A model generated the notes under the pieces. It did not search any database and was not told where the DNA came from. It saw only the letters and a program-made list of their open reading frames with translations. The translations under genes were made by a program, and so were the position numbers. Below, piece after piece: positions 9,774 to 18,577 of a stretch of 64,000 bases of DNA. The stretch's first letter is position 1. Every line of letters starts with the position of its first letter. Location: assembly GCA_944325765.1 (NCBI GenBank), contig CALVBH010000033.1, forward strand, positions 1-64,000. Reading direction: 5' to 3'. Origin of the DNA: an uncultured Bacteroidales bacterium. GTDB lineage: Bacteria; Bacteroidota; Bacteroidia; Bacteroidales; UBA932.

Positions 9774-10187
9774 ATGGCAATCAAGAGAAATACCAAGGCT
9801 CTGGCCGAGTTTTCGATGTCGTCCATGACCGACATCGTATTTCTTCTGCTCATATTCTTCCTGGTAACATCCACACTGGTGAATCCTAATGCGCTGAAAC
9901 TCCTGCTGCCGAAAAGCACGGGACAGGTATCCGCCAAGGCTACCGTAAGCGTGTCCATAAAGCATTATCAGGACAAAGGCACCTTCACCTACCATATAAA
10001 CGGGGAACAGGTCCCGGTGAGATTCGACCAGATCGAGGACGAGCTGAACGAACTCCTTATGACAGAGGAAGATCCGACTTTCTCCATATATTCCGACGAG
10101 ACCGTCCCCATAGGGGAAGTCGTGAAAATCATGAACATAGCCAAAAGGAATCACTACAAGGTAATACTGGCAACTTCACCGGAATAG
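9774..10187 (+). CDS. exbD: ExbD/TolR-family biopolymer transport protein
   Basis: 137-aa single-span inner-membrane protein. The membrane helix SMTDIVFLLLIFFLVTSTLV (about residues 17-36) carries the conserved aspartate of the family, which takes up the proton, followed by a periplasmic domain ending in the usual GEVVKIMNIAKRN. It pairs with the preceding ExbB and the TonB that starts 3 bp downstream. Together they form a complete TonB energising complex, which in Bacteroidetes drives SusC-type and other TonB-dependent importers. Confidence 0.93.
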   Translation: MAIKRNTKALAEFSMSSMTDIVFLLLIFFLVTSTLVNPNALKLLLPKSTGQVSAKATVSVSIKHYQDKGTFTYHINGEQVPVRFDQIEDELNELLMTEEDPTFSIYSDETVPIGEVVKIMNIAKRNHYKVILATSPE

Positions 10188-10190
10188 AAA

Positions 10191-10982
10191 ATGTCCAGAT
10201 TCTACGAACAGGAGCACAGGCGGCAGCAACGCAATTCCACGACGGCGGGAATCATCCTCGCAGCCGTGACCCATATCCTGCTCGCAGTCATAGGGCTGAC
10301 TTCCGGTCTGAAATACCTTTACCCTCCGCCTCCGGAGCAGAGCATGCTGGTGGAATTCATCGAGACGGAGCCGGAAATAACAGTCCCTGAGCAGATTACC
10401 TACGGGACACAGCCTCGGGCCGTGAACGCGCGGCCGGAGGAGGAACTGAATCTGGTCCAGAAATCGGAAGCACAGGAAACCGGGACCAGGACGAATGAAG
10501 CTCCGGAAGCCACCGTCGGGGAAGACGGGGACGTAGAAGTGCCGGAACCGCCGAGAAAGCCTGAAATCAACAGGAGGGCCCTTTTCCACGCTGCCGACAA
10601 CGACACGAAGAAAGACACACTGGCTCCCCAGACGGCCGACGAGGCCGGCGACAGGCTGAAAGCCGGACACGCCGGAGGGAATACCGTTACCGGCAGGACA
10701 TCCGGAGAACCTAATGCGAAACTGAAAGGAAGGACTGTGGTCGGTACACTGCCGAAGCCGGCCTACTCCGTACAGATAGGCGGAGTGGTCGTGGTGGACA
10801 TATTGGTGGACCGGCACGGAAACGTGACAAGCGCCGTTCCGGGAGGAACGGGAACGACAGTTTCGGACAAGACGCTGTGGGAGGCTGCCAGAAAAGCGGC
10901 TCTGAACACCCAGTTCAACGTCAAGGCAGACGCACCGCCGCAACAGTCCGGAACCATAACATACATTTTCAAATTACAGTAA
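10191..10982 (+). CDS. tonB: TonB-family energy transducer
   Basis: Links the ExbBD motor to outer-membrane TonB-dependent transporters. A single N-terminal helix (TAGIILAAVTHILLAVIG, about residues 18-36) is followed by a Pro/Glu-rich periplasmic stretch (about residues 45-165), and the C-terminal TonB fold starts near residue 185 (VVGTLPKPAYSVQIGGVVV). The fold ends in AALNTQFNVKA and a beta strand at the C-terminus. The sequence is complete at 263 aa. Placement directly after exbB and exbD makes it the cognate transducer. Confidence 0.88.
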   Translation: MSRFYEQEHRRQQRNSTTAGIILAAVTHILLAVIGLTSGLKYLYPPPPEQSMLVEFIETEPEITVPEQITYGTQPRAVNARPEEELNLVQKSEAQETGTRTNEAPEATVGEDGDVEVPEPPRKPEINRRALFHAADNDTKKDTLAPQTADEAGDRLKAGHAGGNTVTGRTSGEPNAKLKGRTVVGTLPKPAYSVQIGGVVVVDILVDRHGNVTSAVPGGTGTTVSDKTLWEAARKAALNTQFNVKADAPPQQSGTITYIFKLQ

Positions 10983-11014
10983 TCAGTTTAAATTGCCGGG
11001 AGGCACAAAGACAA

Positions 11015-12361
11015 ATGGAAAACTACAGCAAAGACGGATTTATCCGCAGAAACAACGATGAGACGCACAGTTCGGGAAGACCGAAAAGGCCGAGAATAAG
11101 CAGGCCGAGGGTGAATGCAGAACCGTACTCATCCAGCGACGAAAGAAGATTCATACCGGCCGGAGAGCATAGAAGCTATGCCGGAAACAGTGAAAGAAGG
11201 CCGTCGAGGCCTTACGGAAACCGCAGGGAATACGGAGACAGCCGGAATTCCGGAGAATATCGCGGTTTCAGAGAACGCAGGGACTACGGCAGCAGGACTT
11301 CCTACGGGGAAGACAACAGCTACGGAGAGCACAGGAACAGCTTTTCAGAGAGGAAAAGGACGTATTCCTACGGAGATGAGAGAAGACCTTACGGAAACGA
11401 GAGAAGGTCATACGGAGAAGACAGAAGGCCATACGGTGAAGAGAGAAGATCTTACGGTGACAGACGGCAGGCCGGTCCTGCACGCAGGAACGGTGCAGGA
11501 AGGAAGCCGGGGGCAAGACCGTACGGGAACCGGCGTCCGATGCAGGCTATGACTCCGAACGGCATAAACAGGATGATAGACCGCAAGAAAAGACAGGCTG
11601 AGGAGGCAATGTCGGATTTCGACTACACTCCGGTACCTGTAAAGGAGGAAATCAGGCTGAACAAATACATAGCCAACTCCGGAATCTGCTCCCGCAGGGA
11701 AGCCGACAACTTCATCCAGGCCGGCGTGGTGACCGTAAACGGGGAAACCGTGACCGAACTCGGCACGAAAATCAATATCAACACCGATGACGTCCGCTTC
11801 AACGGCGAGAGAATCAAGGGGGAAAAGAAAGTGTACATCGTGATGAACAAGCCGAAAGGTTTCGTGACCACCACGAGCGACCCTCATGCCGAAAAGACGG
11901 TCATGGACCTGCTGAAAGGCTGCAAGACGAGGGTTTTCTCCGTCGGAAGGCTCGACAAGAACACCACCGGAGTGCTGATGTTCACGAACGACGGTGAAAT
12001 GGCCGAAAAGCTCACCCACCCGTCCTACAACAAGAAAAAAATCTATCAGGTAACCCTCAACAACCCTCTCAGCCAGGAAGACTACGAGAAGATACTCTCG
12101 GGAGTGACCCTGACAGACGGTGAAATCGCCGCGGACGAACTCGAATTCATAGACGAGTCCGACCACAGGAAACTCGGGATAGAGATACACTCCGGAAAGA
12201 ACCGGATAGTCAGAAGGATTTTCGAATCGCTCGGCTACGATGTCAGGGGTCTGGACAGAGTCTATTTCGCTGGACTTACCAAAAAGGGACTGAAAAAAGG
12301 ACAGTGGAGATACCTCACCGATGCTGAAATAAATATCATGAGAATCGGCTCATACCAATAG
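11015..12361 (+). CDS. RluB/RsuA-type pseudouridine synthase with a repetitive Arg-rich N-terminus
   Basis: Isomerises a uridine in ribosomal RNA; RluB acts on 23S rRNA, but the exact site cannot be read here. From about residue 210 there is an S4 RNA-binding domain (IRLNKYIANSGICSRREAD), then the RsuA-family catalytic domain with the active aspartate in VGRLDKNTTGVLMF. The first ~200 residues are low-complexity, rich in Arg, Tyr, Gly and Ser, with five exact heptads [SP]YGxxRR at residues 118-152. Such basic tails are common on this protein in Bacteroidetes and probably add RNA affinity. I chose the ATG at 11015 (MENYSKDGF); upstream codons in frame overlap tonB and look non-coding. era follows after 11 bp. 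Confidence 0.9.
   Translation: MENYSKDGFIRRNNDETHSSGRPKRPRISRPRVNAEPYSSSDERRFIPAGEHRSYAGNSERRPSRPYGNRREYGDSRNSGEYRGFRERRDYGSRTSYGEDNSYGEHRNSFSERKRTYSYGDERRPYGNERRSYGEDRRPYGEERRSYGDRRQAGPARRNGAGRKPGARPYGNRRPMQAMTPNGINRMIDRKKRQAEEAMSDFDYTPVPVKEEIRLNKYIANSGICSRREADNFIQAGVVTVNGETVTELGTKININTDDVRFNGERIKGEKKVYIVMNKPKGFVTTTSDPHAEKTVMDLLKGCKTRVFSVGRLDKNTTGVLMFTNDGEMAEKLTHPSYNKKKIYQVTLNNPLSQEDYEKILSGVTLTDGEIAADELEFIDESDHRKLGIEIHSGKNRIVRRIFESLGYDVRGLDRVYFAGLTKKGLKKGQWRYLTDAEINIMRIGSYQ
11366..11470 (+). repeat. Five tandem 21-bp repeats inside the pseudouridine synthase gene
   Basis: Five in-frame 21-bp units encode SYGDERR, PYGNERR, SYGEDRR, PYGEERR and a last variant SYGDRRQ. Further looser Arg/Tyr/Gly units lie upstream from about 11210. 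Because the unit is a multiple of three, a change of copy number would alter tail length without breaking the frame. Confidence 0.85.
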
Positions 12362-12372
12362 CATACGGGATT

Positions 12373-13263
12373 ATGTCGGAAACGAAGAAACATCGTGCAG
12401 GATTCGTAAACATCATCGGGAATCCGAATGTAGGCAAGTCGACTCTCATGAACGCGCTTGTCGGTGAAAAGCTTTCGATCGTCACGGCAAAGGCCCAGAC
12501 GACGAGACACCGCATTATGGGAATCGTGAACGGAGAGGACTATCAGATAGTCTACTCCGACACGCCCGGCATCCTGAAGCCGCATTACCGGCTTCAGAAA
12601 AACATGATGGATTTCGTGGACACCGCCATAGGCGATGCCGACATCATACTGTATGTGACCGACGTAGTCGAAAAAAGCGACAAGAATGCCGAGTACATCG
12701 AAAAACTGAAGAAAATCGAGTGCCCTGTCATTCTTGTCCTCAACAAAATCGACATCAGTTCGCAGGAAGAAGTCTCAAGGCTGATGGAATGGTGGCAGGA
12801 ACAGCTTCCGGCCGCATCCGTCTTTCCGGCTTCTGCCAAGGAAAGGTTCAACCTCGAGAATATTTTCGACACTATCGTATCGAGCCTGCCGGAAGCGCCG
12901 GCATGGTACGACAAGGACGTATTCACGGACAGAAACCTCAGATTCTTCGCATCCGAAATCATCAGGGAGAAGATTTTCCTGTACTACAGCCAGGAAATCC
13001 CGTACAGTTGCGAAGTCGCTATCGAGAGTTTCAGCGAAGGCGAGGAAAGGTACGATATCCGCGCCGTCATTTACGTGATGAGGGATTCCCAGAAGGGCAT
13101 CATCATCGGCAAAGGCGGGCAGACCCTTAAAAAGGTAGGGACCAAAGCGAGAATCGATATGGAAGACTTCTTCCAGAAAAAGGTTTTCCTGAGTCTCTAC
13201 GTAAAGGTGGACCCGGACTGGAGGGAAAACAAGAAAGAGCTTAAACGCTTCGGATACGAATAA
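12373..13263 (+). CDS. era: GTPase Era
   Basis: Ribosome-assembly GTPase that binds the 3' end of 16S rRNA during 30S maturation. G1 is GNPNVGKST (about residues 16-24), the switch I threonines are in AQTTRHR, G3 is DTPG (near 63) and G4 is NKID (near 125). The C-terminal KH domain carries GIIIGKGGQTLKKVG. The 296-aa length is standard. It is between the rRNA pseudouridine synthase and a type II topoisomerase subunit, with 11 and 9 bp gaps. Confidence 0.97.
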   Translation: MSETKKHRAGFVNIIGNPNVGKSTLMNALVGEKLSIVTAKAQTTRHRIMGIVNGEDYQIVYSDTPGILKPHYRLQKNMMDFVDTAIGDADIILYVTDVVEKSDKNAEYIEKLKKIECPVILVLNKIDISSQEEVSRLMEWWQEQLPAASVFPASAKERFNLENIFDTIVSSLPEAPAWYDKDVFTDRNLRFFASEIIREKIFLYYSQEIPYSCEVAIESFSEGEERYDIRAVIYVMRDSQKGIIIGKGGQTLKKVGTKARIDMEDFFQKKVFLSLYVKVDPDWRENKKELKRFGYE

Positions 13264-13272
13264 GGAAATTTT

Positions 13273-15933
13273 ATGGACGACAACAGGTTCGAAGAAATCG
13301 ATGACGACCTCGACGGCGAAATCGCGGAAGACGGCGAATCATCGGGGAAATATGACAGGCTGCTGAACGAGAGCAGCCGGAAATACCGGCTGTCCGGGAT
13401 GTTCAGGGAATGGTTTCTCGACTATTCCTCCTACGTCATACTCCAGAGGGCCGTTCCGCACATCGAAGACGGACTGAAGCCGGTCCAGAGAAGGGTCCTG
13501 CACACGATGTTCAAGATAGACGACGGCACGTATACGAAAGTCGCCACCATCGTGGGAGAGGCCATGAAACTGCATCCGCACGGTGACTCCTCCATCCTCG
13601 GGGCCCTGGTCCAGATAGGCCAGAAAAATCTTCTGGTGGACTGCCAGGGAAACTGGGGGAATATTCTCACGGGAGACGCGAACGCTGCCGGCAGGTATAT
13701 CGAAGGCCGGCTGACCAAATTCGCCAAGGAAGTGGTGTTCAATCCGAAAACCACCGAATGGATGAACTCCTACGACGGGAAGAACCAGGAGCCGATAAAC
13801 CTGCCCGTCAAATTTCCGCTGCTTCTGGCGCAGGGGGCCGAAGGCATCGCGGTAGGCCTGGCATCCAAAATCCTGCCGCACAACTTCAATGAACTCCTCG
13901 ACGCCTCGATAGCCATTCTCAAGGGCGAAGACTTCGAACTTTACCCGGACTTCCCTACCGGAGGCTATGCCGACTGTTCGAAATACAACAGGGGACGCCG
14001 CGGCGGAGTCGTGAAAGTCCGCGCGAAAATCGAAAAACTCGACAAGAACACCATCGCCATCACCGAAATCCCGTTCGGAAAGACTACCGACAACATCAAG
14101 GAGTCGATAATCAAGGCCAAGGACAACGGCAAGATAAAAATCAGGAAAATCGATGACCTGACCACGACCCATGCCAATATCCTGATCCATCTTCCGAACG
14201 ACGTGTCCCCCGACAAGACCATAGACGCCCTCTATGCCTTCACGGACTGCGAAATATCCATTTCGCCCAATACCTGCGTCATCGTGGACAACAAGCCGCA
14301 GTTCCTCGACGTGAACGAAGTGCTCCGTTACAATACGCAGCATACGAAGGACCTGCTCGGGCAGGAGCTCCGGATCAGGCTCGACGAACTGAACGAGGAA
14401 TGGCACTACGGCTCGCTGGAGCGCATATACTTCGAAAACGAACTCTACAGGATTCTGGAAAAGAAGAATTCATCCAGCTGGGAGGAGCAGCTCTCGGAGA
14501 CATTGGCGGAAATGAAGAAATTCCAGTCCGAAGTCCTGAGGGAAATCACGATGGATGACATACTGAAACTGGTGGAAAAGCCTGTCAGGAAAATCTCCAA
14601 GTTCGACAAAAAGGCATTGGACGAGAAACTGAAAGGCATCGAGGACGAGATAGACGAAACAAGGAACCATCTGGAACACCTGACGGAGTTTACGGTCAAC
14701 TATTTCCGGAATCTGAAAAAGAAATACGGGAAAGACTGGCCGAGACTTACGGAAATAGCCAGCTTCGAAACCATCGCGGCCACCCGCGTGGTAAACAACA
14801 ACGCCAAACTCTACGTAAACAGGGCCGAAGGCTTTGTGGGGACCGGACTGAAAAAGGACGAGAATACGGAATATATCTGCGACTGCTCCGACCTGTCCGA
14901 AATCATCGTCATCCGCAAGGACGGAAAATATGTAGTGACGAAAGTCAGCGATAAGGCGTTCTTCGGACAGGACATCCTGTATGCCGGAGTTTTCGACAGG
15001 AACGACCAGCGTACCATCTACAACGCCATCTACAGAGACGGCAAGGGCGGACCGGCATACGCCAAAAGGTTTGCCGTGACCAGCATCACCAGGGACAAGG
15101 AGTATGACATCACGACCGGTACGCCGGGCTCGAAGATTCTCTGGTTCACCGTAAACCGGAACGGCGAGGCAGAGACCGTCAGAATCTATCTGCGGCCGAG
15201 GCCGAAACTGAAGAAATTAGTGGACGAGTACGACTTCGCGCGGCTGGCCATCAAGGGCCGCGCAGCACGCGGAAATCTCGTAACGAAGAATCCGATCCAA
15301 CGCATACTGTTGAAAGCCAAGGGAGTATCCACCATAGGAGGCAAGGACATCTGGTTTGACGAAGACATCAACAGGCTGAACGAGGACTCACGCGGCAGAT
15401 ATCTCGGACAGTTCGGCACGAACGACCATATCCTGGCCATTTTCCGGGACGGCACATACTACACTACTTCCTTCGACCTGAGCAACAGGTATCAGGGAGA
15501 AATCATACTGGTGGAAAAGATGGAGCCGGGCAAGACATTCACTGCCGTCTACTATGACGGGCAGCAGAAATGCTTCTACATAAAACGGTTCTCCTTCGAC
15601 CTGAGCGACAACACCGCCGTTTCCTTCATTTCTTCCGGAAAAGGCTCGTATCTCGTGGACATCAGCCAGGACAGGCATCCGCAGATAGAGGTGACCTTCG
15701 GAGGCAAATGGGCCCACAGGGCTCCTGAACTGATAGATGCGGAGGAATTCATCGCGAAAAAAGGCCTGCAGGCCAAAGGCAAGAAAGTGAGCCAGTACGA
15801 TGTGGCACAGGTGCGGTTTACCGAGCCTCTCCACAAGCCGGAAGACGATATCGCGGCAGAGGAGGAAACGGCCGGAGCGCCTTCCGAACCTCAGGATGAG
15901 ACTCCGGGAGGAGAGGAGCCGACACTTTTCTAA
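13273..15933 (+). CDS. parC: DNA topoisomerase IV / gyrase subunit A
   Basis: Breakage-reunion subunit of a type IIA topoisomerase. The N-terminal domain has RAVPHIEDGLKPVQRRVLH (about residues 56-74), and the catalytic tyrosine lies in NAAGRYIEGRL near residue 142. A long coiled-coil tower region spans about residues 370-490, and a C-terminal beta-pinwheel-like part runs from about residue 500. The 886-aa length and a divergent C-terminus without a clear gyrase box favour ParC over GyrA, but the distinction is not certain. The tail is acidic (EEETAGAPSEPQDETPGGEE). The partner subunit is not in the window. Confidence 0.88.
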   Translation: MDDNRFEEIDDDLDGEIAEDGESSGKYDRLLNESSRKYRLSGMFREWFLDYSSYVILQRAVPHIEDGLKPVQRRVLHTMFKIDDGTYTKVATIVGEAMKLHPHGDSSILGALVQIGQKNLLVDCQGNWGNILTGDANAAGRYIEGRLTKFAKEVVFNPKTTEWMNSYDGKNQEPINLPVKFPLLLAQGAEGIAVGLASKILPHNFNELLDASIAILKGEDFELYPDFPTGGYADCSKYNRGRRGGVVKVRAKIEKLDKNTIAITEIPFGKTTDNIKESIIKAKDNGKIKIRKIDDLTTTHANILIHLPNDVSPDKTIDALYAFTDCEISISPNTCVIVDNKPQFLDVNEVLRYNTQHTKDLLGQELRIRLDELNEEWHYGSLERIYFENELYRILEKKNSSSWEEQLSETLAEMKKFQSEVLREITMDDILKLVEKPVRKISKFDKKALDEKLKGIEDEIDETRNHLEHLTEFTVNYFRNLKKKYGKDWPRLTEIASFETIAATRVVNNNAKLYVNRAEGFVGTGLKKDENTEYICDCSDLSEIIVIRKDGKYVVTKVSDKAFFGQDILYAGVFDRNDQRTIYNAIYRDGKGGPAYAKRFAVTSITRDKEYDITTGTPGSKILWFTVNRNGEAETVRIYLRPRPKLKKLVDEYDFARLAIKGRAARGNLVTKNPIQRILLKAKGVSTIGGKDIWFDEDINRLNEDSRGRYLGQFGTNDHILAIFRDGTYYTTSFDLSNRYQGEIILVEKMEPGKTFTAVYYDGQQKCFYIKRFSFDLSDNTAVSFISSGKGSYLVDISQDRHPQIEVTFGGKWAHRAPELIDAEEFIAKKGLQAKGKKVSQYDVAQVRFTEPLHKPEDDIAAEEETAGAPSEPQDETPGGEEPTLF

Positions 15934-15944
15934 AAATTTCTTCC

Positions 15945-16523
15945 ATGGAAAGAATGCCTGTACCGCCCCCAGCCGGCGGACGCCGTTTCATAGCCCTGAA
16001 CGGGTTCATGGGCTCGGGGAAGAGCAGCGTGGGAAAACTTCTGGCCGCCGCTCTCGGCTGCCGCCTCATCGACCTCGACAGTTTCATCGAAGACAAAAGC
16101 GGACGCAGCATACCTGAAATCTTCGCTTCCGACGGGGAAGCCGCCTTCAGAAATATGGAAAGGGAAGCATTGGAGCAGATTCTCGGCTCCGATGACGGAC
16201 AGGAGAAAACCATCGTCTCGTTGGGCGGCGGGACAGTCACCACACCTGAGTGCGCCGAAACGGTAAAGGACAGGATGTTCTGCATCTACCTCAGGGCGAG
16301 GACCGGCACTCTATTGGAAAATCTCAGGAAAGACTTCTCGAACAGGCCGATGCTGGCGAAAGACGGCAGCGGACCTCGGGATGCCGAAGTGCTGAGAACC
16401 AGGATAGAAGAACTGATGGACGCGCGGGGAAGCATCTACGAAAACACGGCAGCCCTCACAGTGGACATAGACGGCAGAAACTTTGCGGACATCGCGGAAG
16501 AACTGGCGGACCTGCTCAGATAA
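15945..16523 (+). CDS. aroK: Shikimate kinase
   Basis: Phosphorylates shikimate in the chorismate pathway. The Walker A loop GFMGSGKSSVGK lies near residue 25. The shikimate-binding DLDSFIE and the FRNMEREAL arginine region follow, and then the LGGGTVT loop. The length is 192 aa. The ATG at 15945 gives a short nine-residue Pro-rich leader before the fold. It is the last gene of the plus-strand run; its stop overlaps the 3' end of recJ by 8 bp on the opposite strand. Confidence 0.94.
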   Translation: MERMPVPPPAGGRRFIALNGFMGSGKSSVGKLLAAALGCRLIDLDSFIEDKSGRSIPEIFASDGEAAFRNMEREALEQILGSDDGQEKTIVSLGGGTVTTPECAETVKDRMFCIYLRARTGTLLENLRKDFSNRPMLAKDGSGPRDAEVLRTRIEELMDARGSIYENTAALTVDIDGRNFADIAEELADLLR

Positions 16524-18255
16524 AATCCTCGCGGTCGTGGATATCCTTTATGCGCAACTGGATATTCGCTATTCCGCGATAATAGTTCTCCACTATCGAA
16601 TAACAGATGTCGACCGGATTCCCGTTCCTGATATGCTCGAAATGCTCGGCCTTGTTGAAGGCTATGGCCGAAATATGCCTGTACGGCTGAGATTCCTGTA
16701 TGAGTTCGAGTTTCAGATGCCCGGCATCCGCCCCCACACGGCGGCCGTTGCCGTTGTCATAGACATTTTCGGTGAGAAAGACCGGAGCGGTATTTCCCGG
16801 GCCGAAAGGCTGGAACTGTTTCAGTATTCTCACGAACTTCGGAGTGATCCTGTCGAAATTCAGCATGGCATCCACATAAATGACGGGAGTCAGCATCTCG
16901 CGCGTAATCCTGGCGCTGATGAACTCCTCTATGCGCCGGCAGAATTCCGGCAGATTCTCCTCCTTCAGAGTCAGGCCTGCGGCGTAAAGATGCCCGCCGA
17001 AATTCTCCAGAAGGTCGGAACAGCTTTCTATGGCATCATAAAGGTCGAATCCGTGGACGCTTCTGGCCGAACCTGTCACCAGTCCGTTCGCCTGCGACCG
17101 GGAAAAGACGATGGTAGGCTTGTAGAACGCCTCCACCAAACGCGAAGCCACGATGCCGACCACGCCCTTGTGCCACGACGGGCTGTAGACGATAGTGGCG
17201 TTGCCCGAAGAAAGGCAGTCTCCGGACTGCACCATTTCGAGGGCTTCCTGAGTGATTTCCCTGTCGATGCTCTTGCGCTCGTTGTTGTATTTGTTTATCT
17301 CCGAACCGATTTTCTCCGCCTCGGCCTCATCAGTGGCGGTCAGGAGCTCCACGGCCACCCTGCCGGACTCCATCCTGCCTGCGGCATTTATCCTCGGTCC
17401 TATCTTGAATACGATATCGTCGATAGTGACATGGCCCGGCTCCAGACCGGACAGGCGTATCATGGCATGAAGGCCCGTCCGCGGGTTTTCATTCAGCTGT
17501 CGGAGACCGAAATGCGCCAGAATCCTGTTCTCCCCCGTCACCAAGACCAGATCCGAAGCTATGCTCACCACCAGAAGGTCCAGCAGGGAAACTATGTTCT
17601 CGAAAGGAATGCCGCAGGTCGCCGAATATGCCTGAACCAGTTTGAACCCGACGCCGCAGCCCGAGAGGTCATCGAAAGGATAATCGCAGTCCTCTCTCTT
17701 CGGGTCGAGGACAGCAACGGCATGAGGCAGCTCGTTTTCAGGCAGATGATGGTCGCAGACTATCACGTCGATACCCTTCTGCGCCGCATAGTCCACCTTG
17801 TCGTTGGCCTTGATGCCGCAGTCCAACGTGATGATGAGACCGAAACCGTGTTCGGAAGCCCAGTCAATCCCCTTGAAAGAAACCCCGTAACCTTCCTCGT
17901 AGCGGTCCGGAATGTAAAAATCGACGTTCGGCGTAAGTTTTTTCAGAAATGAATAGACGAGGGCGACAGCCGTAGTGCCGTCCACGTCGTAGTCTCCGTA
18001 GACGAGGATTGGAGTATTTTCCTCCACTGCCCGGCGGATACGGTCGACGGCCTTGTCCATATCCTTCATAAGGAAAGGGTCATGCAGGTTTTTCAGGTCC
18101 GGACGGAAAAAGGCCCGGGCCTCCGCGAATGAACAGATGCCGCGCTGGACGAGGAGTTCCGAAAGAACGGAATCTATCCCGAGCTCTGATGTGAGCCGGG
18201 AAACAGTTTCCGCATCGGCCGCGTCCTTGATTATCCATTTTCTTTCTTTCACCAT
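16516..18255 (-). CDS. recJ: Single-stranded-DNA-specific exonuclease RecJ
   Basis: 5'-3' exonuclease on single-stranded DNA, acting in recombination and mismatch repair. DHH-family motifs are present: VYGDYDVDGTTA (near residue 85), the DCGIKA region, VIVCDHHLPEN (near residue 170), and further on GRMESGRVA and VVGIVASRLVE. The C-terminal OB-like part is visible (FQPFGPGNTAPVF). Length is 579 aa, normal for Bacteroidetes. The ATG at 18255 follows a good promoter. Its 3' end overlaps that of aroK, so the two transcripts converge. Confidence 0.96.
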   Translation of the reverse strand: MVKERKWIIKDAADAETVSRLTSELGIDSVLSELLVQRGICSFAEARAFFRPDLKNLHDPFLMKDMDKAVDRIRRAVEENTPILVYGDYDVDGTTAVALVYSFLKKLTPNVDFYIPDRYEEGYGVSFKGIDWASEHGFGLIITLDCGIKANDKVDYAAQKGIDVIVCDHHLPENELPHAVAVLDPKREDCDYPFDDLSGCGVGFKLVQAYSATCGIPFENIVSLLDLLVVSIASDLVLVTGENRILAHFGLRQLNENPRTGLHAMIRLSGLEPGHVTIDDIVFKIGPRINAAGRMESGRVAVELLTATDEAEAEKIGSEINKYNNERKSIDREITQEALEMVQSGDCLSSGNATIVYSPSWHKGVVGIVASRLVEAFYKPTIVFSRSQANGLVTGSARSVHGFDLYDAIESCSDLLENFGGHLYAAGLTLKEENLPEFCRRIEEFISARITREMLTPVIYVDAMLNFDRITPKFVRILKQFQPFGPGNTAPVFLTENVYDNGNGRRVGADAGHLKLELIQESQPYRHISAIAFNKAEHFEHIRNGNPVDICYSIVENYYRGIANIQLRIKDIHDREDFI

Positions 18256-18261
18256 AACCTA

Positions 18262-18290
18262 CAAAGTTAATAAAAATTACAAAAAGTCAA
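18262..18290 (-). promoter_or_regulatory. Promoter for recJ
   Basis: On the minus strand TTG (18290-18288) and TAACTTTG (18269-18262) are separated by 18 nt, a good Bacteroidetes -33/-7 arrangement. The -7 box ends 6 nt before the ATG. Confidence 0.6.
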
Positions 18291-18340
18291 TAAAAACGGT
18301 TCTGGAGGGCCGTCTGCTTTCAATTTGTAACCTGTATCCG

Positions 18341-18349
18341 CCCCCCCCC
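18341..18349. repeat. Nine-C homopolymer tract in the recJ-fimbria gap
   Basis: A run of nine C stands 60 bp upstream of the -33 element of the fimbrial promoter and 50 bp upstream of the recJ -33 TTG, in an otherwise AT-rich gap of 322 bp (18256-18577). Such tracts can change length by slippage; an effect on either promoter is only a possibility. Confidence 0.7.
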
Positions 18350-18409
18350 GAGAAAATATAAGAAAAACATCTTGTCACATAGCATTTTATAAAATTTCAA
18401 ATTAAAACA

Positions 18410-18442
18410 TTTGCAATATATCCAAATTCGACATAACTTTGC
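18410..18442 (+). promoter_or_regulatory. Promoter of the fimbrial locus
   Basis: TTTG (18410-18413) and TAACTTTGC (18434-18442) are separated by 20 nt, close to the ideal Bacteroidetes promoter. The start point would be near 18449, giving a leader of about 130 nt before the DUF3575 gene. It is the only strong promoter I see for the following ten genes. Confidence 0.75.
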
Positions 18443-18464
18443 GGCAAACAATTTCCGAAGACAG

Positions 18465-18494
18465 GACTGTTGATTCAGGCTGCCTTTAACAGTC
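18465..18494 (+). promoter_or_regulatory. Leader hairpin of the fimbrial transcript
   Basis: GACTGTT (18465-18471) and AACAGTC (18488-18494) form a perfect 7-bp stem with a 16-nt loop near the 5' end of the predicted leader. No T-run follows, so it is not an obvious terminator; a 5' stabilising stem or a regulator site is possible. Confidence 0.45.
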
Positions 18495-18577
18495 TCAGGA
18501 CTAAAAGAATGTGTTAGTAGTTATCCAGGTTTAAAAACTTTCATTAGTTGCGATTAATTAATGTGTGAAGTTTTTAT

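Noticed and set aside
231..16523. Mobile element or prophage signs in the housekeeping half
   Set aside because: No integrase, transposase, attachment repeats or unusual base use are seen; gene order is compact and ordinary.
16483..17952. Long plus-strand open frame (489 codons) opposite recJ
   Set aside because: It is the antisense of a complete, motif-bearing recJ. Its protein has no signal, domain or family pattern, and GC-rich codon use makes such frames common here.
18400..18500. Invertible promoter for the fimbrial locus, as in some Bacteroides
   Set aside because: The only inverted repeat nearby (18465-18494) lies wholly downstream of the promoter and does not flank it; no invertase gene is present.
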